NCBI RefSeq assembly: GCF_016917755.1
Contig: NZ_CP070326.1
Coordinates: 8,370,001 to 8,434,000, forward strand
Source of the DNA: Streptomyces noursei
GTDB lineage: Bacteria > Actinomycetota > Actinomycetes > Streptomycetales > Streptomycetaceae
Length of the DNA stretch: 64,000 bases
Direction of reading: 5' to 3'
In this document: one piece after another, positions 26,392-35,010 of the stretch
Numbering within the stretch: the stretch's first letter is position 1
Layout: every line of letters begins with the position of its first letter
Translations under genes and position numbers: made by a program
The notes under the pieces: generated by a model
Told to the model about the DNA's origin: nothing
What the model saw: only the letters and a program-made list of their open reading frames with translations
Database searches by the model: none

Positions 26392-26740
26392 TCATAACGT
26401 GGGGAAAGTCGGCGTCGTCGATGGCACCCAGGCTGTCCTGTCGATCGTGGGCGATGGGGTGCGAACCTCGGCGTCCGGCGCCAGCCGCAGACCGGCCCTG
26501 GCGAGGAGGTCGGCGAGTTCGATACGGCCGCTCTGGGTTCCCGATCGTCCCAGCGGGTCCGGAGTGTCGACTCCTCGCCGTCCCAGGTGTCAGGGTCTTC
26601 GCACGGATGCTGCTCGACGGCCCCCTCGCCGTGGCGGTACCGCAAGTACAGGTACTGCCCCTTGGTGGTCCAGGCAACCCACTGCGATGGACAACCCCCG
26701 CAAGTCTGCCTGCGCCATGCTCCCTGCGGGTCCCGAGTCC
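26392..26740 (-). pseudogene. Decayed hypothetical protein
   Basis: One minus-strand frame reads SQWVAWTTKGQYLYLRYRHG then EDPDTWDGEESTLRTRWDD, good protein-like sequence that resembles small Streptomyces proteins of unknown function. Near 26530 the frame is lost, and the continuation SGRIELADLLARAGLRLAPD lies in a different frame that stops at 26392. No start codon is evident at the 5' end. It lies tail to tail with rph. Confidence 0.5.
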
Positions 26741-26827
26741 GTCGCCATCGGATGTGCCGGCGGGCGCCACAGGCACGCCCAACCTCCACCGCGTGCTCAG
26801 GCAAGGCCGCTTCTCGATCAGCTGCCG

Positions 26828-27120
26828 TCAGTTCGCCGAGCGCAGACCGTCGAGCTCGTCCCCGATGGCCTGGCGCAGCGCGTCGTGCTGCGGGCCGAGT
26901 GCGAACTGTTCGTCGGTCCAACCGTCGTGGGGGTAGAGCCGGACCGGCTTGCTCACCAAGTCGATCGGCTCCCACTCGAACCGTGGCCAGACATGCGCGT
27001 GCAAGAACCCGTCGGTGTTGCCAAGGATCTCAAGATTGACCCACCGGAAGGCTGTGTCCATGCGCCGGGAGACTCGCTCGACGGCCTCGCGTACGGGCGT
27101 GGCGGAGGGCCGGGGTTGGA
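26828..27120 (-). pseudogene. C-terminal part of a HIT-like (histidine triad) protein
   Basis: The frame reads AVERVSRRMDTAFRWVNLEI, LGNTDGFLHAHVWPRFEWEP, IDLVSKPVRLYPHDGWTDEQ. The NTDGFLHAHVWPR segment corresponds to the histidine-triad region of HIT/Ap4A-hydrolase-like proteins. The first half of the domain, with the nucleotide-binding strands, is missing. An ATG at 27061 could start a 77-residue peptide, but it would lack half the fold. Confidence 0.5.
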
Positions 27121-27153
27121 GCCGGAGAGAGCGCCTGTCCGACGGATCAACGC

Positions 27154-27528
27154 TCAGCGACCGAGCGCCTGGGCCCGCCGAGCGATTTCATCCGGGGTCA
27201 GATCCTCTACGTGCGTGAGGAAGACCCATACATGTCCGTAGGGATCGCGCAGGATGGCCGTGCGGTCGCCGTGGAACTGGTCGGTCGGCGGCTGGAGAAG
27301 TTCCGCCCCGGCCGTAGTGGCCTGCCGGGCCAGCGCGTCGACGTCCTTGACGAAGACATGGAGCGCCACCGTGGTGCCGCCGATGCTGGTCGGTGCCGCG
27401 AAGGCGGGTCCTTCAGCGTCACCCAGCATGAGGGTGGACCCTTGGATGCTGATCTCCGCGTGCAGGACTTTCCCATCCGGGGCGTTGAGACGGTGGTGAG
27501 CACGGCAAACGGTCGAGTCGACGGACAC
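27154..27528 (-). CDS. VOC family protein, N-terminally short (possible pseudogene)
   Basis: 124 residues from a GTG. It matches PhnB/glyoxalase-like VOC proteins in APDGKVLHAEISIQGSTLML, TVALHVFVKDVDALARQATT, and ILRDPYGHVWVFLTHVEDLT (the metal-site Glu position is replaced by Asp or Thr in this branch). The first ~30 residues of the usual fold, including the opening strand and helix, are replaced by an unrelated start (MSVDSTVCRAHHRLN). The protein may be non-functional. It belongs to a cluster of fragments behind rph. Confidence 0.5.
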   Translation of the reverse strand: MSVDSTVCRAHHRLNAPDGKVLHAEISIQGSTLMLGDAEGPAFAAPTSIGGTTVALHVFVKDVDALARQATTAGAELLQPPTDQFHGDRTAILRDPYGHVWVFLTHVEDLTPDEIARRAQALGR

Positions 27529-27559
27529 CTCTCACTCGTTCACGTCGTCGGCATCGGCG

Positions 27560-27745
27560 TGACCTGGAGTTCTTTGCGGACGCGGGATCTCGGGCGCCGT
27601 CGATCCGCCGGCGCCGGAGGTCGGAGTACGCCGACTCTCACGTCCCGTACCCGCTCGGGGCGTCTCGTCGCGGCGAGCCGGTCCTGGCCCTCCACAAGAT
27701 CCCGTCGAAGACCCGCCGTCGGTCCCGGGTAGTCGCCCCGCCTTC
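27560..27745 (+). pseudogene. Probable glyoxalase/VOC fragment
   Basis: On the plus strand a start-less frame reads RDLEFFADAG, then EYADSHVPYPLGASRRGEP and VLALHKIPSKTR. This resembles the middle of bacterial VOC proteins (DLExxxxFYA, then PVLALHxVPExKT). It lacks both ends and shows frame damage. The call is tentative. Confidence 0.35.
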
Positions 27746-27825
27746 GGTGGGCGATCGGCATGGGGCGAACTTCGACTGTCCGTGCCTGTCGATGCAGGGT
27801 GGTGGACAGGCCCCCGGGCGCCGCC

Positions 27826-29886
27826 TCAGCCCGTAGGGGCTGGCCGGTCGTCGTCGCCCTCGTCGCCCGGGCCGGCCGCCGCGATCTCGCGCTCGATGCG
27901 TCGGAGGGCGTCCTGGGCCCGTGCCAACAGAGCGGCGTCGACACCGCCCTCGTTGGCCACGGGGGCACGTCCGGTGACTATGGTGGCGGCGGTGGCGCTG
28001 GCGGTGCCGGGGTTCGCGAAGTGCCGGAGCACAGGCACTGCGCCGGTCGCGTCCCCGGTGATGTACCACAGTGCGTCAGCGGCGGCTACGCGTAGGGCGC
28101 CGGCCTCCGCCGGGTCGTCGCGCATGCCGCGCAGCGCGGGCGCCGCGGCCCCGGCGCGCGGTCCCAACTCTCCCAGCCAGCCACAGGCGTTGTCGTCGAA
28201 CCGCCAGCCGCGCCGGCCGGCCACGCGGCCGGGCCGATGACGGCGGGCCAACACGTTCAGGAGGAGCGGGATGACTTGGGACGCCATCTCGCCCGCGGCC
28301 GAGTCGGCCGAGTCCGCCGCTGCGTCCGTCAAGGAGTCCGTTGAAGAGTGCCTTGAGGAGCGCGTTGACGAGTGCGTTGAGGAGCGCGTTGAGGAGCGCG
28401 TTGAGGAGCGCGTCGTGGTGTCCGTCGAGGTGTTCTGTCCCATCAGGGCGCGGATGGCAGCGAGTCCGGTCTCCGGGTCGGCGCCCACGGCGACCCGCCG
28501 CAGCACCGCCAGCGCTCGTGCGTCGTCCAGCCCCCACCTGCGCAGGAACGCACAGGCCGCCGACGCGGCCTCCAGTTCGATGAACTCGGGGCGGGCGTGC
28601 GGGTCGCCCGAAACCGTGGCGTCGACGCGTCGGCTCAACCGCTCCAGCGCGGCCACCACCTCCGGCACCGCCGGGCCGCCGCCGCGCCACTGCTGCGTAC
28701 CGGTGAGCAGCGCGTTGACCTCGGCTGCCGGGAGGTCCTGTGCCAGCCGTTCCCGGATCGCCGGCCACAGGTATTCGGCCAACGCCGCGGCTGGGCGCAG
28801 CAGTTCGGCCCCTGCGGTGCCCGCGGCCACACGTTCCCGGAGGCCCGGCAGACACCTGCGGTCGCCCCGTCGGGCGAGCCGGGCCAACGCCGCCTGTGCC
28901 ACCTCGGGATCCCGCCGGGCCGCGGGGCCACTCGCGGCCACTGCCAGCGCATCGAGGTAACTGCCGCATGCCTGAAGGTAGTTGGTCGATGCCGCGGCCC
29001 GCCGTACCGCCGGGTCGGGGTGGTCCAGCAGCGCCCCCACGGCCGCCGCGTGGCATGCGTACCGCGTGGAGTCCGCGGCGTACAGCCGGTCCGCGGCCTC
29101 AACAAGGACGCGCGCCGCGACGGCGTCCAGCCGGCCGTCACCCAGGGCCGCCAGCATCAGGGTCAGCCAGCGCGAGCGCACCTCGGGCGTGCCGACAAGC
29201 CAGGAGTCGACGGCGTCCACCGGGCCGTACGGCACCGCGCCGGCCCACTCCGGATCGCACCAGGCCAACTCCCCCAGTGCCGCTCCGGCTTCACCTCCGC
29301 AGAGTGCCAGCGCCTCGACCACCGCGTCCTCGACGGGTCCGGCGCCGTCCGTCGTGGAGGTCGCGCCGGAGCCCACAACTGCCGACGCCCCGCCGGGCCG
29401 TGGCGCCGGGCGCAGCAGCAGCCCCAGTGCGGCGCCCAGCGCGTCGGCCGGTTCGCCCCGCAGGCAACGGCGCAACTGCGCACGTACGGCGGGACGGTCG
29501 GCGTACCGTCCCAGGACCACCAACAGCCCGAGCCGGACGGCGGGATCGGGGGCGTGCAGGCTGTGTTCGCGGATCGCCGGGACGATCACGTCGGCGGGAG
29601 CGGCCGCATAGGCGAGCACCACCGGCACCATGCGTCGCACCGCCACGTCCGGGTGGGCAAGCCGCCGGAGCAGCGCCGGCACCCCGGCCGCCAATGCCCG
29701 GGACAGTTGCTCCGCCCACGCGCCGACGAGCGCCCAGCCCTCCCCTTCCGGCACACCCAGGTCGTCCAGCAGGGCGTCGAGAGCCGCCCCGCTCCGACTG
29801 CCCGGTTCGTCCAGATCGACGTCGAAGTCGCGGTACACCACGGACTGCCAGTCGAACGTGACGCGGCCCTCACCTGCGGATTCCAT
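27826..29886 (-). CDS. HEAT-repeat-like large protein, 686 aa
   Basis: Starts MESAGEGRVTFDWQSVVYRD. Nearly the whole length is helical repeats with alternating Leu/Ala/Val and Arg, such as GVPALLRRLAHPDVAVRRMV, AVGALLDHPDPAVRRAAAST and PALRGMRDDPAEAGALRVAA, typical HEAT units of about 35 residues. No catalytic motif was seen; such proteins are scaffolds. Around residues 490-515 a Ser/Thr/Arg stretch (TRSSTRSSTRSSTHSSTRSS) encoded by a 12-bp tandem repeat interrupts the fold. ATG 29886 has no strong ribosome-binding site. A large frame extends upstream into the GGCACA repeat but is unlikely to be translated. Confidence 0.75.
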   Translation of the reverse strand: MESAGEGRVTFDWQSVVYRDFDVDLDEPGSRSGAALDALLDDLGVPEGEGWALVGAWAEQLSRALAAGVPALLRRLAHPDVAVRRMVPVVLAYAAAPADVIVPAIREHSLHAPDPAVRLGLLVVLGRYADRPAVRAQLRRCLRGEPADALGAALGLLLRPAPRPGGASAVVGSGATSTTDGAGPVEDAVVEALALCGGEAGAALGELAWCDPEWAGAVPYGPVDAVDSWLVGTPEVRSRWLTLMLAALGDGRLDAVAARVLVEAADRLYAADSTRYACHAAAVGALLDHPDPAVRRAAASTNYLQACGSYLDALAVAASGPAARRDPEVAQAALARLARRGDRRCLPGLRERVAAGTAGAELLRPAAALAEYLWPAIRERLAQDLPAAEVNALLTGTQQWRGGGPAVPEVVAALERLSRRVDATVSGDPHARPEFIELEAASAACAFLRRWGLDDARALAVLRRVAVGADPETGLAAIRALMGQNTSTDTTTRSSTRSSTRSSTHSSTRSSRHSSTDSLTDAAADSADSAAGEMASQVIPLLLNVLARRHRPGRVAGRRGWRFDDNACGWLGELGPRAGAAAPALRGMRDDPAEAGALRVAAADALWYITGDATGAVPVLRHFANPGTASATAATIVTGRAPVANEGGVDAALLARAQDALRRIEREIAAAGPGDEGDDDRPAPTG
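28340..28411. repeat. 12-bp tandem repeat inside the HEAT-protein gene
   Basis: Six units of GTTGAGGAGCGC, the first three slightly diverged and the last three identical, encode SSTR/SSTH units on the minus strand. The 12-bp period preserves the frame, so copy number can change without breaking the gene. Confidence 0.85.
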
Positions 29887-29937
29887 GGACGCACAGCCTA
29901 ATCGCCACCTCGGACGACCACGAACGGGTTTCGTCCC

Positions 29938-30051
<114 letters not shown>

Positions 30052-30052
30052 G

Positions 30053-31141
30053 TCAGCCGACCCTTGGGACGCCGTGCGCCGTCACCTCCACCACCCGGCC
30101 GCCAGGCGACACCCTCGCCTCCAGCCACGCCGGTCCCCCGCCCCCCGACGCGGGATCCCGATAACTCAGCACGTGACCGCCCCGCCCATCCCGCAACGGC
30201 ACGACCGTGACCTCGGCCCCCGCCCGCACCTCGGGGAACCACTTCCCGACGAACCGGTCACCGGCGCTCCGCGCCCGGCCCGCGGCCCGCACCCCATCGC
30301 CGGCACCAGCCGCCCCGCCCCTGTCCCCGTCCGGCTCCTCCCACCTGAACCGTTCGAGCCGCCGCTCCGGCCACCGCACGACGAGCGACCCACGCCGGCC
30401 CAGATCCACCTCCAGCCGCCAACGCCCCTCCGCCACCTTCTTCCGGATCACCGTCATGCCGTCCTCGGGGCGGCCGTACAGGTCCGCTATGGCTCCGTCC
30501 AGCCACGACTCCTGTGCGAACTCCAGCGCGCGCCGGGCCTGCGCCTGCGCGTCCCCATGAACCGGTTCGACGGCCGCCGCGAAGGCCCCGGTCAGCAGCA
30601 GTCCCCCGAGCGCTGCCGAGCCGGCACCCCACAAGGTGTCCCTGCGCGTCAGGGGCCAGCGGCGCTGCCGGACCCACAACGCAACGACGCCGAACAGCAC
30701 CCCGAGGCACCCACCCAGCGCGTTCGCCTTGAGGTCGTCGTAGCTGCACGCCCGCCCCAACTCCCCTACTGCCTGTACCAGTTCGATGCATCCGGTGAGC
30801 AGCAAGGACCCCGACAGCACCACGATCGGGCGCCGGAACAGCAGCACGGCGAGGAAGCTGATCGGGACGAACAGCGCGACGTTCAGGCGCGACGACTCCG
30901 AGCCCAAGAAAGCCCACCCCGGCAGGCCCGTGTCGCAGAATGCGCCCTGCCCCGTTCCTCCGCCCCCGGGCAGCAGCGTCACGACGAGTACGCCCGCCAG
31001 GGCACCCGCGCACAGCAGCGACAGGACGACGGAACCGCCCTTCGCCTTCGCGACCGCCGCGGCGGCCAATCCCAACACCGCGGCGAGGACGAGGAACACC
31101 GGTATGAGGCCCGGCAGTGCCCCGATGGATGCTTCGATCAC
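30053..31141 (-). CDS. VanZ-like family membrane protein
   Basis: 362 residues. The first ~190 contain five hydrophobic segments with the VanZ signature: GLIPVFLVLAAVLGLAAAA, the loop FLGSESSRLNVALFVPISFL (N-x-x-LFxP), IVVLSGSLLLTGCIELVQAV (E-L-x-Q) and SYDDLKANALGGCLGVLFGV (D-x-x-x-N-x-x-G). The C-terminal ~170 residues are a soluble beta-rich domain of unknown function outside the membrane. VanZ of the vancomycin cluster gives low-level teicoplanin resistance; most chromosomal homologs are uncharacterised. GTG start at 31141. Confidence 0.85.
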   Translation of the reverse strand: MIEASIGALPGLIPVFLVLAAVLGLAAAAVAKAKGGSVVLSLLCAGALAGVLVVTLLPGGGGTGQGAFCDTGLPGWAFLGSESSRLNVALFVPISFLAVLLFRRPIVVLSGSLLLTGCIELVQAVGELGRACSYDDLKANALGGCLGVLFGVVALWVRQRRWPLTRRDTLWGAGSAALGGLLLTGAFAAAVEPVHGDAQAQARRALEFAQESWLDGAIADLYGRPEDGMTVIRKKVAEGRWRLEVDLGRRGSLVVRWPERRLERFRWEEPDGDRGGAAGAGDGVRAAGRARSAGDRFVGKWFPEVRAGAEVTVVPLRDGRGGHVLSYRDPASGGGGPAWLEARVSPGGRVVEVTAHGVPRVG

Positions 31142-31828
31142 GAGTTTTCCCTTGGTTGGTTGGTGCCTTGCTGCCTTGGTGGCTGGCTGTCTGTCGGTTG
31201 GCCGTCTGTTGTCTGTCGCCTATTGCCTGGTCTCTGTTGTCGCTTCGCCCCATGCTGCGGCCTCGTCACCGCTCCTCCACCATGACCTCCTCTCTCCCTC
31301 CCCCGTGTCTCCGTGTCTCCGTTTCCCCGTGCCACCGTGCCACCATGTTGCCGATCGACGCCGGTGACGGAGCGTCACGCCAAACGGTGAACCGTGGTGG
31401 GAGCGGGCGTGGGAATGGGGCCGCGGCGCCCTTGCGGGGCGGGGTGGGGGCGGTCAGGGTGGTCGGCATCGTCCCGTTAGCTGGTCGGCGGTGTCCGGCC
31501 CGGTACAGAGGTGGAGAGCGCGTGGCTTCCTTCATCCTCCCGCACACCCTGCACAGCGGGGTTCCGCACAAGGTGATCGGCCACTCGATCGGCACCAGCA
31601 CCGGCTCCGCGAGCGGCGGAACGGCGGCCGCGTGACCGCGGGACCGCGGGAATCGTCGGGCCCGGGGAGCCGTACGCCCCCGAAGCGGCCCTTCCGCCGG
31701 ACGAGCCAGACGCCCCGACCACCCCAGCCACCCCTACCGCGCCAGAGATCCCGGAGGACACAGAGATCCTGGAGAACACAGAGCTCCCAGAGGACCTGGA
31801 AGTCCCGGAGATTCAGGAGGTTCTGAAG
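31142..31828. other. 687-bp gap with low-complexity and repeat DNA
   Basis: The left half has TTGGTTGG and CTGTC microrepeats and a CCGTGTCT repeat near 31303. At 31521-31635 a 38-codon plus frame (GTG, MASFILPHTLHSG) has a weak ribosome-binding site and is not supported. From 31745 four 18-bp units encode EIPEDT, EILENT, ELPEDL, EVPEIQ in frame with the P450 gene, but no start codon precedes them. Confidence 0.5.
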
Positions 31829-33097
31829 GTGTCAGCGGCCCCACGGTTGCCAGAAGTCCCAGACATCTTCCACCCACGCCAGTACGCCAAGGGCCTGCCG
31901 CACGACGCGTATCGGCTGCTGCGCGACCACCACCCGGTGGCCTGGCAGGACGAGCCGGAGGTGTTCGGCTGGCCGGCCGGCCCCGGCTTCTGGGCGGTGA
32001 CCCGGCACCGGGACGTCGTACGGGTGCTGAAGGACGCCCGGACCTTCTCCTCCCAGCTGGGTGCCACCCAGATCCGCGACCCCGATCCCGCCGACCTGCC
32101 GTTCATCGGGCGGATGATGCTCAATCAGGATCCGCCGGAACACGGGCGGTTGCGGCGGCTGGTGAGCCGGGCCTTCACCCCACGGCGGGTGGACCGCTTC
32201 GAGACCGCCGTGCGGGAGCGGGCCCGCGCGCTGCTGACCACTGCGGTGCACACCGCGCGGTCCGGCGACGGCGGGTGCGACGTCGTCAGCGCCGTCACCG
32301 ACGACTACGCGCTGCTCAACCTCGCGGATCTGCTGGGCGTCCCGCCCGGTGAACGCGGGCTGATGCTGGACTGGACCCGGCGGGTCATCGGCTACCAGGA
32401 CCCGGACGAGGCCGGCCCGACGGCGGCCGGGGCGGACGGACGGCCCGCCGACCCCCGTTCCCCGGCGATGCTCCAGGACATGTTCGCGTTCGCCCGCGAG
32501 CTGGCCGCGCACAAGCGACGGTACCCCGGCGACGACGTGATGACGGTGCTCGCCACCGACCCCGAACTGGCCGTGCCCGAACTGGAGATGTTCTTCTTCC
32601 TGCTGACCATCGCGGGCAACGACACCGTCCGCAGCGCCGCGCCCGGCGGGCTGCTGGCGCTGGCGCGGCACCCGGACGGCTATGCCGCGCTGCGCGGCGG
32701 CGCGGTCGCGGTGGGCCCGGCGGTGGAGGAGTTGCTGCGCTGGCATCCGCCGGTGCTGAGCTTCCGCCGGACCGCCGCGACGGACACCGAGTTGGCCGGC
32801 CGGTGGATCCGCGCCGGCGACAAGGTCGTGGTCTTCCACGGCTCGGCCAACTACGACGAGCGGGTCTTCGCCGACCCCGGCCGACTGGACCTGGCGCGCT
32901 CGCCCAATCCCCATGTCTCCTTCGGCGACGGCCCGCACGTCTGCCTGGGCGCGCATCTGGCCCGGTTGCAACTGCGGGTGCTCTACGAGGAGACCTGCGC
33001 GCTGCTGCCCGCTGTGGCGGTGGCCGGACCGCCACAGCGGCTGGTGTCGAACTTCATCCACGGGCTGAAGTCGCTGCCCCTGCGCCTGGCGGCCTGA
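31829..33097 (+). CDS. Cytochrome P450
   Basis: 422 residues with all P450 landmarks: I-helix LLTIAGNDTVRSA (about 259-269; the usual G-x-D/E-T is NDT), K-helix ExxR in EELLRW (301-304), and the heme-binding loop FGDGPHVCLGAHLA with Cys372 as the iron ligand. AxxR and PxxF-like features (RRTAATDTELAG, VFADPGRLDLAR) are in place. It lacks an N-terminal membrane anchor, as usual for soluble actinobacterial enzymes. The strong AGGAGG at 31815-31820, 8 bp upstream, fixes the GTG start. No ferredoxin or reductase gene is adjacent; electrons must come from elsewhere. Substrate unknown. Confidence 0.95.
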   Translation: MSAAPRLPEVPDIFHPRQYAKGLPHDAYRLLRDHHPVAWQDEPEVFGWPAGPGFWAVTRHRDVVRVLKDARTFSSQLGATQIRDPDPADLPFIGRMMLNQDPPEHGRLRRLVSRAFTPRRVDRFETAVRERARALLTTAVHTARSGDGGCDVVSAVTDDYALLNLADLLGVPPGERGLMLDWTRRVIGYQDPDEAGPTAAGADGRPADPRSPAMLQDMFAFARELAAHKRRYPGDDVMTVLATDPELAVPELEMFFFLLTIAGNDTVRSAAPGGLLALARHPDGYAALRGGAVAVGPAVEELLRWHPPVLSFRRTAATDTELAGRWIRAGDKVVVFHGSANYDERVFADPGRLDLARSPNPHVSFGDGPHVCLGAHLARLQLRVLYEETCALLPAVAVAGPPQRLVSNFIHGLKSLPLRLAA

Positions 33098-33139
33098 GGC
33101 GGAGGCGGCAGGCCGGCGGGGCAACGCTTCGACGGGTGG

Positions 33140-34051
33140 TCAGTGCGGGGCGGCCGGTGTGACGTGCCGTCCGGAGGTGTGGGCCGTCGTCCAGTCCACG
33201 ATCTGTACGGCCGCCCCGGCGGCCTCCTGGCCGCGGCAGCCGGCGTGGTGGCGGCGGGCGATGGCGTCCAGGTCGAGGTGGCGGCCGAAGGCGGGGAGGG
33301 CGGCCAGCCGGCGGGCGTAGGACCACAGGCGTCGGTGGCCGGCGATGCGCTGCACGGCCGCGGCGTCGAGGTGCCACCGGTGGACGGTGTCGAGTTGGAC
33401 CAGGGTCACCCACAACTGGACGTCCGCGGCGGTGAGTTCGTCGCCCAGTAGGTAGGGGCGGTCGGCCAGTCGTCGCTCCAGTGAGGCGAGCGTGCCGAGC
33501 AGGGTGCCCAGGGCGGTCTCGTAGCCGGGGTGGTCGCTGCCGAGGCCACCGGCGTGTTGGGCGGCCTGGTTGAGGTCCTGCTCACAGCGGCGCGCCAGGG
33601 CGTCGATGGCGTCGCGGGCGTGGTCCGGGTACAGGGCCGGTCCGCGGGTGCCGAACCGCTCCGCGAGGTCGCGGAGGATGTCCGGGGCGTGGGTGCTGAC
33701 GATGCGTCCGGTCCAGTCGTCGCTGAGCACCGGGGCGGTGGCCGGTCCACGGTACTGGTGCGCGCTGGCTTCGTAGAGGGGGCGCAGCGCGGCGTAGCCG
33801 CACTCGGGGGCGTCGGGGACGGCGGGCAGCGGCGTCACCGGGAGGGTGTCGCCGAGGTCGAGCAGGCTGTGGGTGATCGCGATGCCCAGACAGTGCGGAC
33901 AGGAGGGCGAGAGGTAGAGGCGGTAGCGGTGGGGGACGGGGTAGTGACCGCTGCGCATGTCGGAGCCGATGCGGCCCCGGAAGGCCGGCACGGTGGCGGT
34001 GGCGGCGGACGTCTCGGCGGCGGATGCGTCCGAGGTGGAGGTGGAGGTCAT
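33140..34051 (-). CDS. Glutathione S-transferase fold protein (Xi-class / hydroquinone-reductase-like)
   Basis: 303 residues. After a Ser/Thr/Ala-rich N-terminus, a thioredoxin-like domain carries LYLSPSCPHCLGIAITHSLL with a CPHC pair (Cys51, Cys54). VLSDDWTGRIVSTHAPDILR corresponds to the cis-Pro/SD-binding region. The all-helical C-terminal domain has LADRPYLLGDELTAADVQLW, diagnostic of GSTs. The plan matches glutathionyl-hydroquinone reductases; actinomycetes use mycothiol, so the thiol partner is probably mycothiol. ATG 34051 has AGGGA 6 bp upstream. A cysteine-attenuator leader peptide lies upstream on the same strand, suggesting control by cysteine supply. Confidence 0.8.
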   Translation of the reverse strand: MTSTSTSDASAAETSAATATVPAFRGRIGSDMRSGHYPVPHRYRLYLSPSCPHCLGIAITHSLLDLGDTLPVTPLPAVPDAPECGYAALRPLYEASAHQYRGPATAPVLSDDWTGRIVSTHAPDILRDLAERFGTRGPALYPDHARDAIDALARRCEQDLNQAAQHAGGLGSDHPGYETALGTLLGTLASLERRLADRPYLLGDELTAADVQLWVTLVQLDTVHRWHLDAAAVQRIAGHRRLWSYARRLAALPAFGRHLDLDAIARRHHAGCRGQEAAGAAVQIVDWTTAHTSGRHVTPAAPH

Positions 34052-34218
34052 ACGAGTCCCTGGGTGCGAGGTCCGGTGCGTGGGCGTACGGGCGGGCACT
34101 TGGCGGCGGGCGCGTACGGGCGTGGACGGACGTCCGCACGGTGGCGCCGGGCACGGGCCGGGGCCCGCGAGGGTGGCGCGGCGTCGGGGAACCGGGGCGT
34201 GGGCGCCCCGCGAGAGGG

Positions 34219-34329
34219 CTATGCGGCGCTGCAGACGCGCAGCAGATCGATGTGCCGGCGGGAGGTGAGGAGGGGAAGCGGCCGGCCCGCGCATACCGCG
34301 CGGTCGCCGTCCTGCTGTGCGTGCCCCAT
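34219..34329 (-). CDS. Putative cysteine-attenuator leader peptide, 36 aa
   Basis: From ATG 34329 (GTGGGAA just upstream) the frame ends LTSRRHIDLLRVCSAA before a TAG at 34219. The RRHIDLxRVxSA motif is the hallmark of the putative leader peptides found upstream of sulfur-assimilation genes in Streptomyces and other actinobacteria, where a Cys codon near the end is thought to sense charged tRNA-Cys. Here the Cys codon is four codons from the end. It lies 168 bp upstream of the GST-fold gene on the same strand, which is the presumed regulated gene. Confidence 0.75.
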   Translation of the reverse strand: MGHAQQDGDRAVCAGRPLPLLTSRRHIDLLRVCSAA

Positions 34330-34551
34330 GGATTCCCACCTGTTCGCTAGGGTTCCCGCCTTCGAGTGTCGAGGCGGTACCGGCCGGCGTCAAGGGTGGT
34401 GCGCCGGCGCGGTTCCGGTGGTGGACCGCGCGACGCATGCCCCGCGCGACGAACACCCACGCCCTCTGCGCTTCCCGCCCGCCCCACAGGACGGGCCGAT
34501 CCCGGCCGAAGCCCGACGCGCCCGGCTCTCCCCCTCGGGGATAATGCCGGC

Positions 34552-35010
34552 ATGCGGATTTCAGCCAGAGCGGATTACGCGGTGCGCGCCGCGCTGCAAC
34601 TCGCGCACGCCCGGGACGGGCGCCCGCTCAAGGCGGAGGCCATCGCCGATGCGCAGGACATCCCGCACAAGTTCCTGGAGGGCATCCTCAACGACATGCG
34701 GCGGGGCGGGCTGGTCCTCAGCCAGCGCGGCGGGAACGGCGGTTACCGGCTCGCCAAGGCGCCGGAGGAGATCAGCGTCGCCGATGTGATCAGGGTCGTG
34801 GACGGGCCGCTGGTGTCCGTACGGGGTGTGCGGCCGCCGGAGTTGTCGTACACCGGGCCCGCCGAGTCCCTGCTGCCGCTGTGGGTGGCGCTGCGGGCCA
34901 ACGTCCGCCAGATCCTCGACGGCGTCTCGCTGGCCGATGTGGCGTCGGCCGAACTCCCCAGCCGAGTCTCCGCACTGACCGAGGACCCGGCTTCGTGGAC
35001 GAACCCGTAA
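34552..35010 (+). CDS. Rrf2 family transcriptional regulator without cluster cysteines
   Basis: 152 residues. The Rrf2 winged helix is clear: MRISARADYAVRAALQLAHA, AEAIADAQDIPHKFLEGILN, MRRGGLVLSQRGGNGGYRLA, then SVADVIRVVDGPLVSVRG and a C-terminal helix (LWVALRANVRQILDGVSLAD). The loop that holds three Cys in IscR/NsrR has none here, so it cannot bind an Fe-S cluster in the usual way and is closer to CymR-type members. A 26-bp repeat array starts right after its stop and an SfnB-like enzyme gene follows. Confidence 0.9.
   Translation: MRISARADYAVRAALQLAHARDGRPLKAEAIADAQDIPHKFLEGILNDMRRGGLVLSQRGGNGGYRLAKAPEEISVADVIRVVDGPLVSVRGVRPPELSYTGPAESLLPLWVALRANVRQILDGVSLADVASAELPSRVSALTEDPASWTNP

Noticed and set aside
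31521..31635. 38-codon peptide upstream of the P450, considered as a RiPP precursor
   Set aside because: Weak ribosome-binding site, no leader/core pattern, and no peptide-modifying enzymes other than an unlinked-looking P450.
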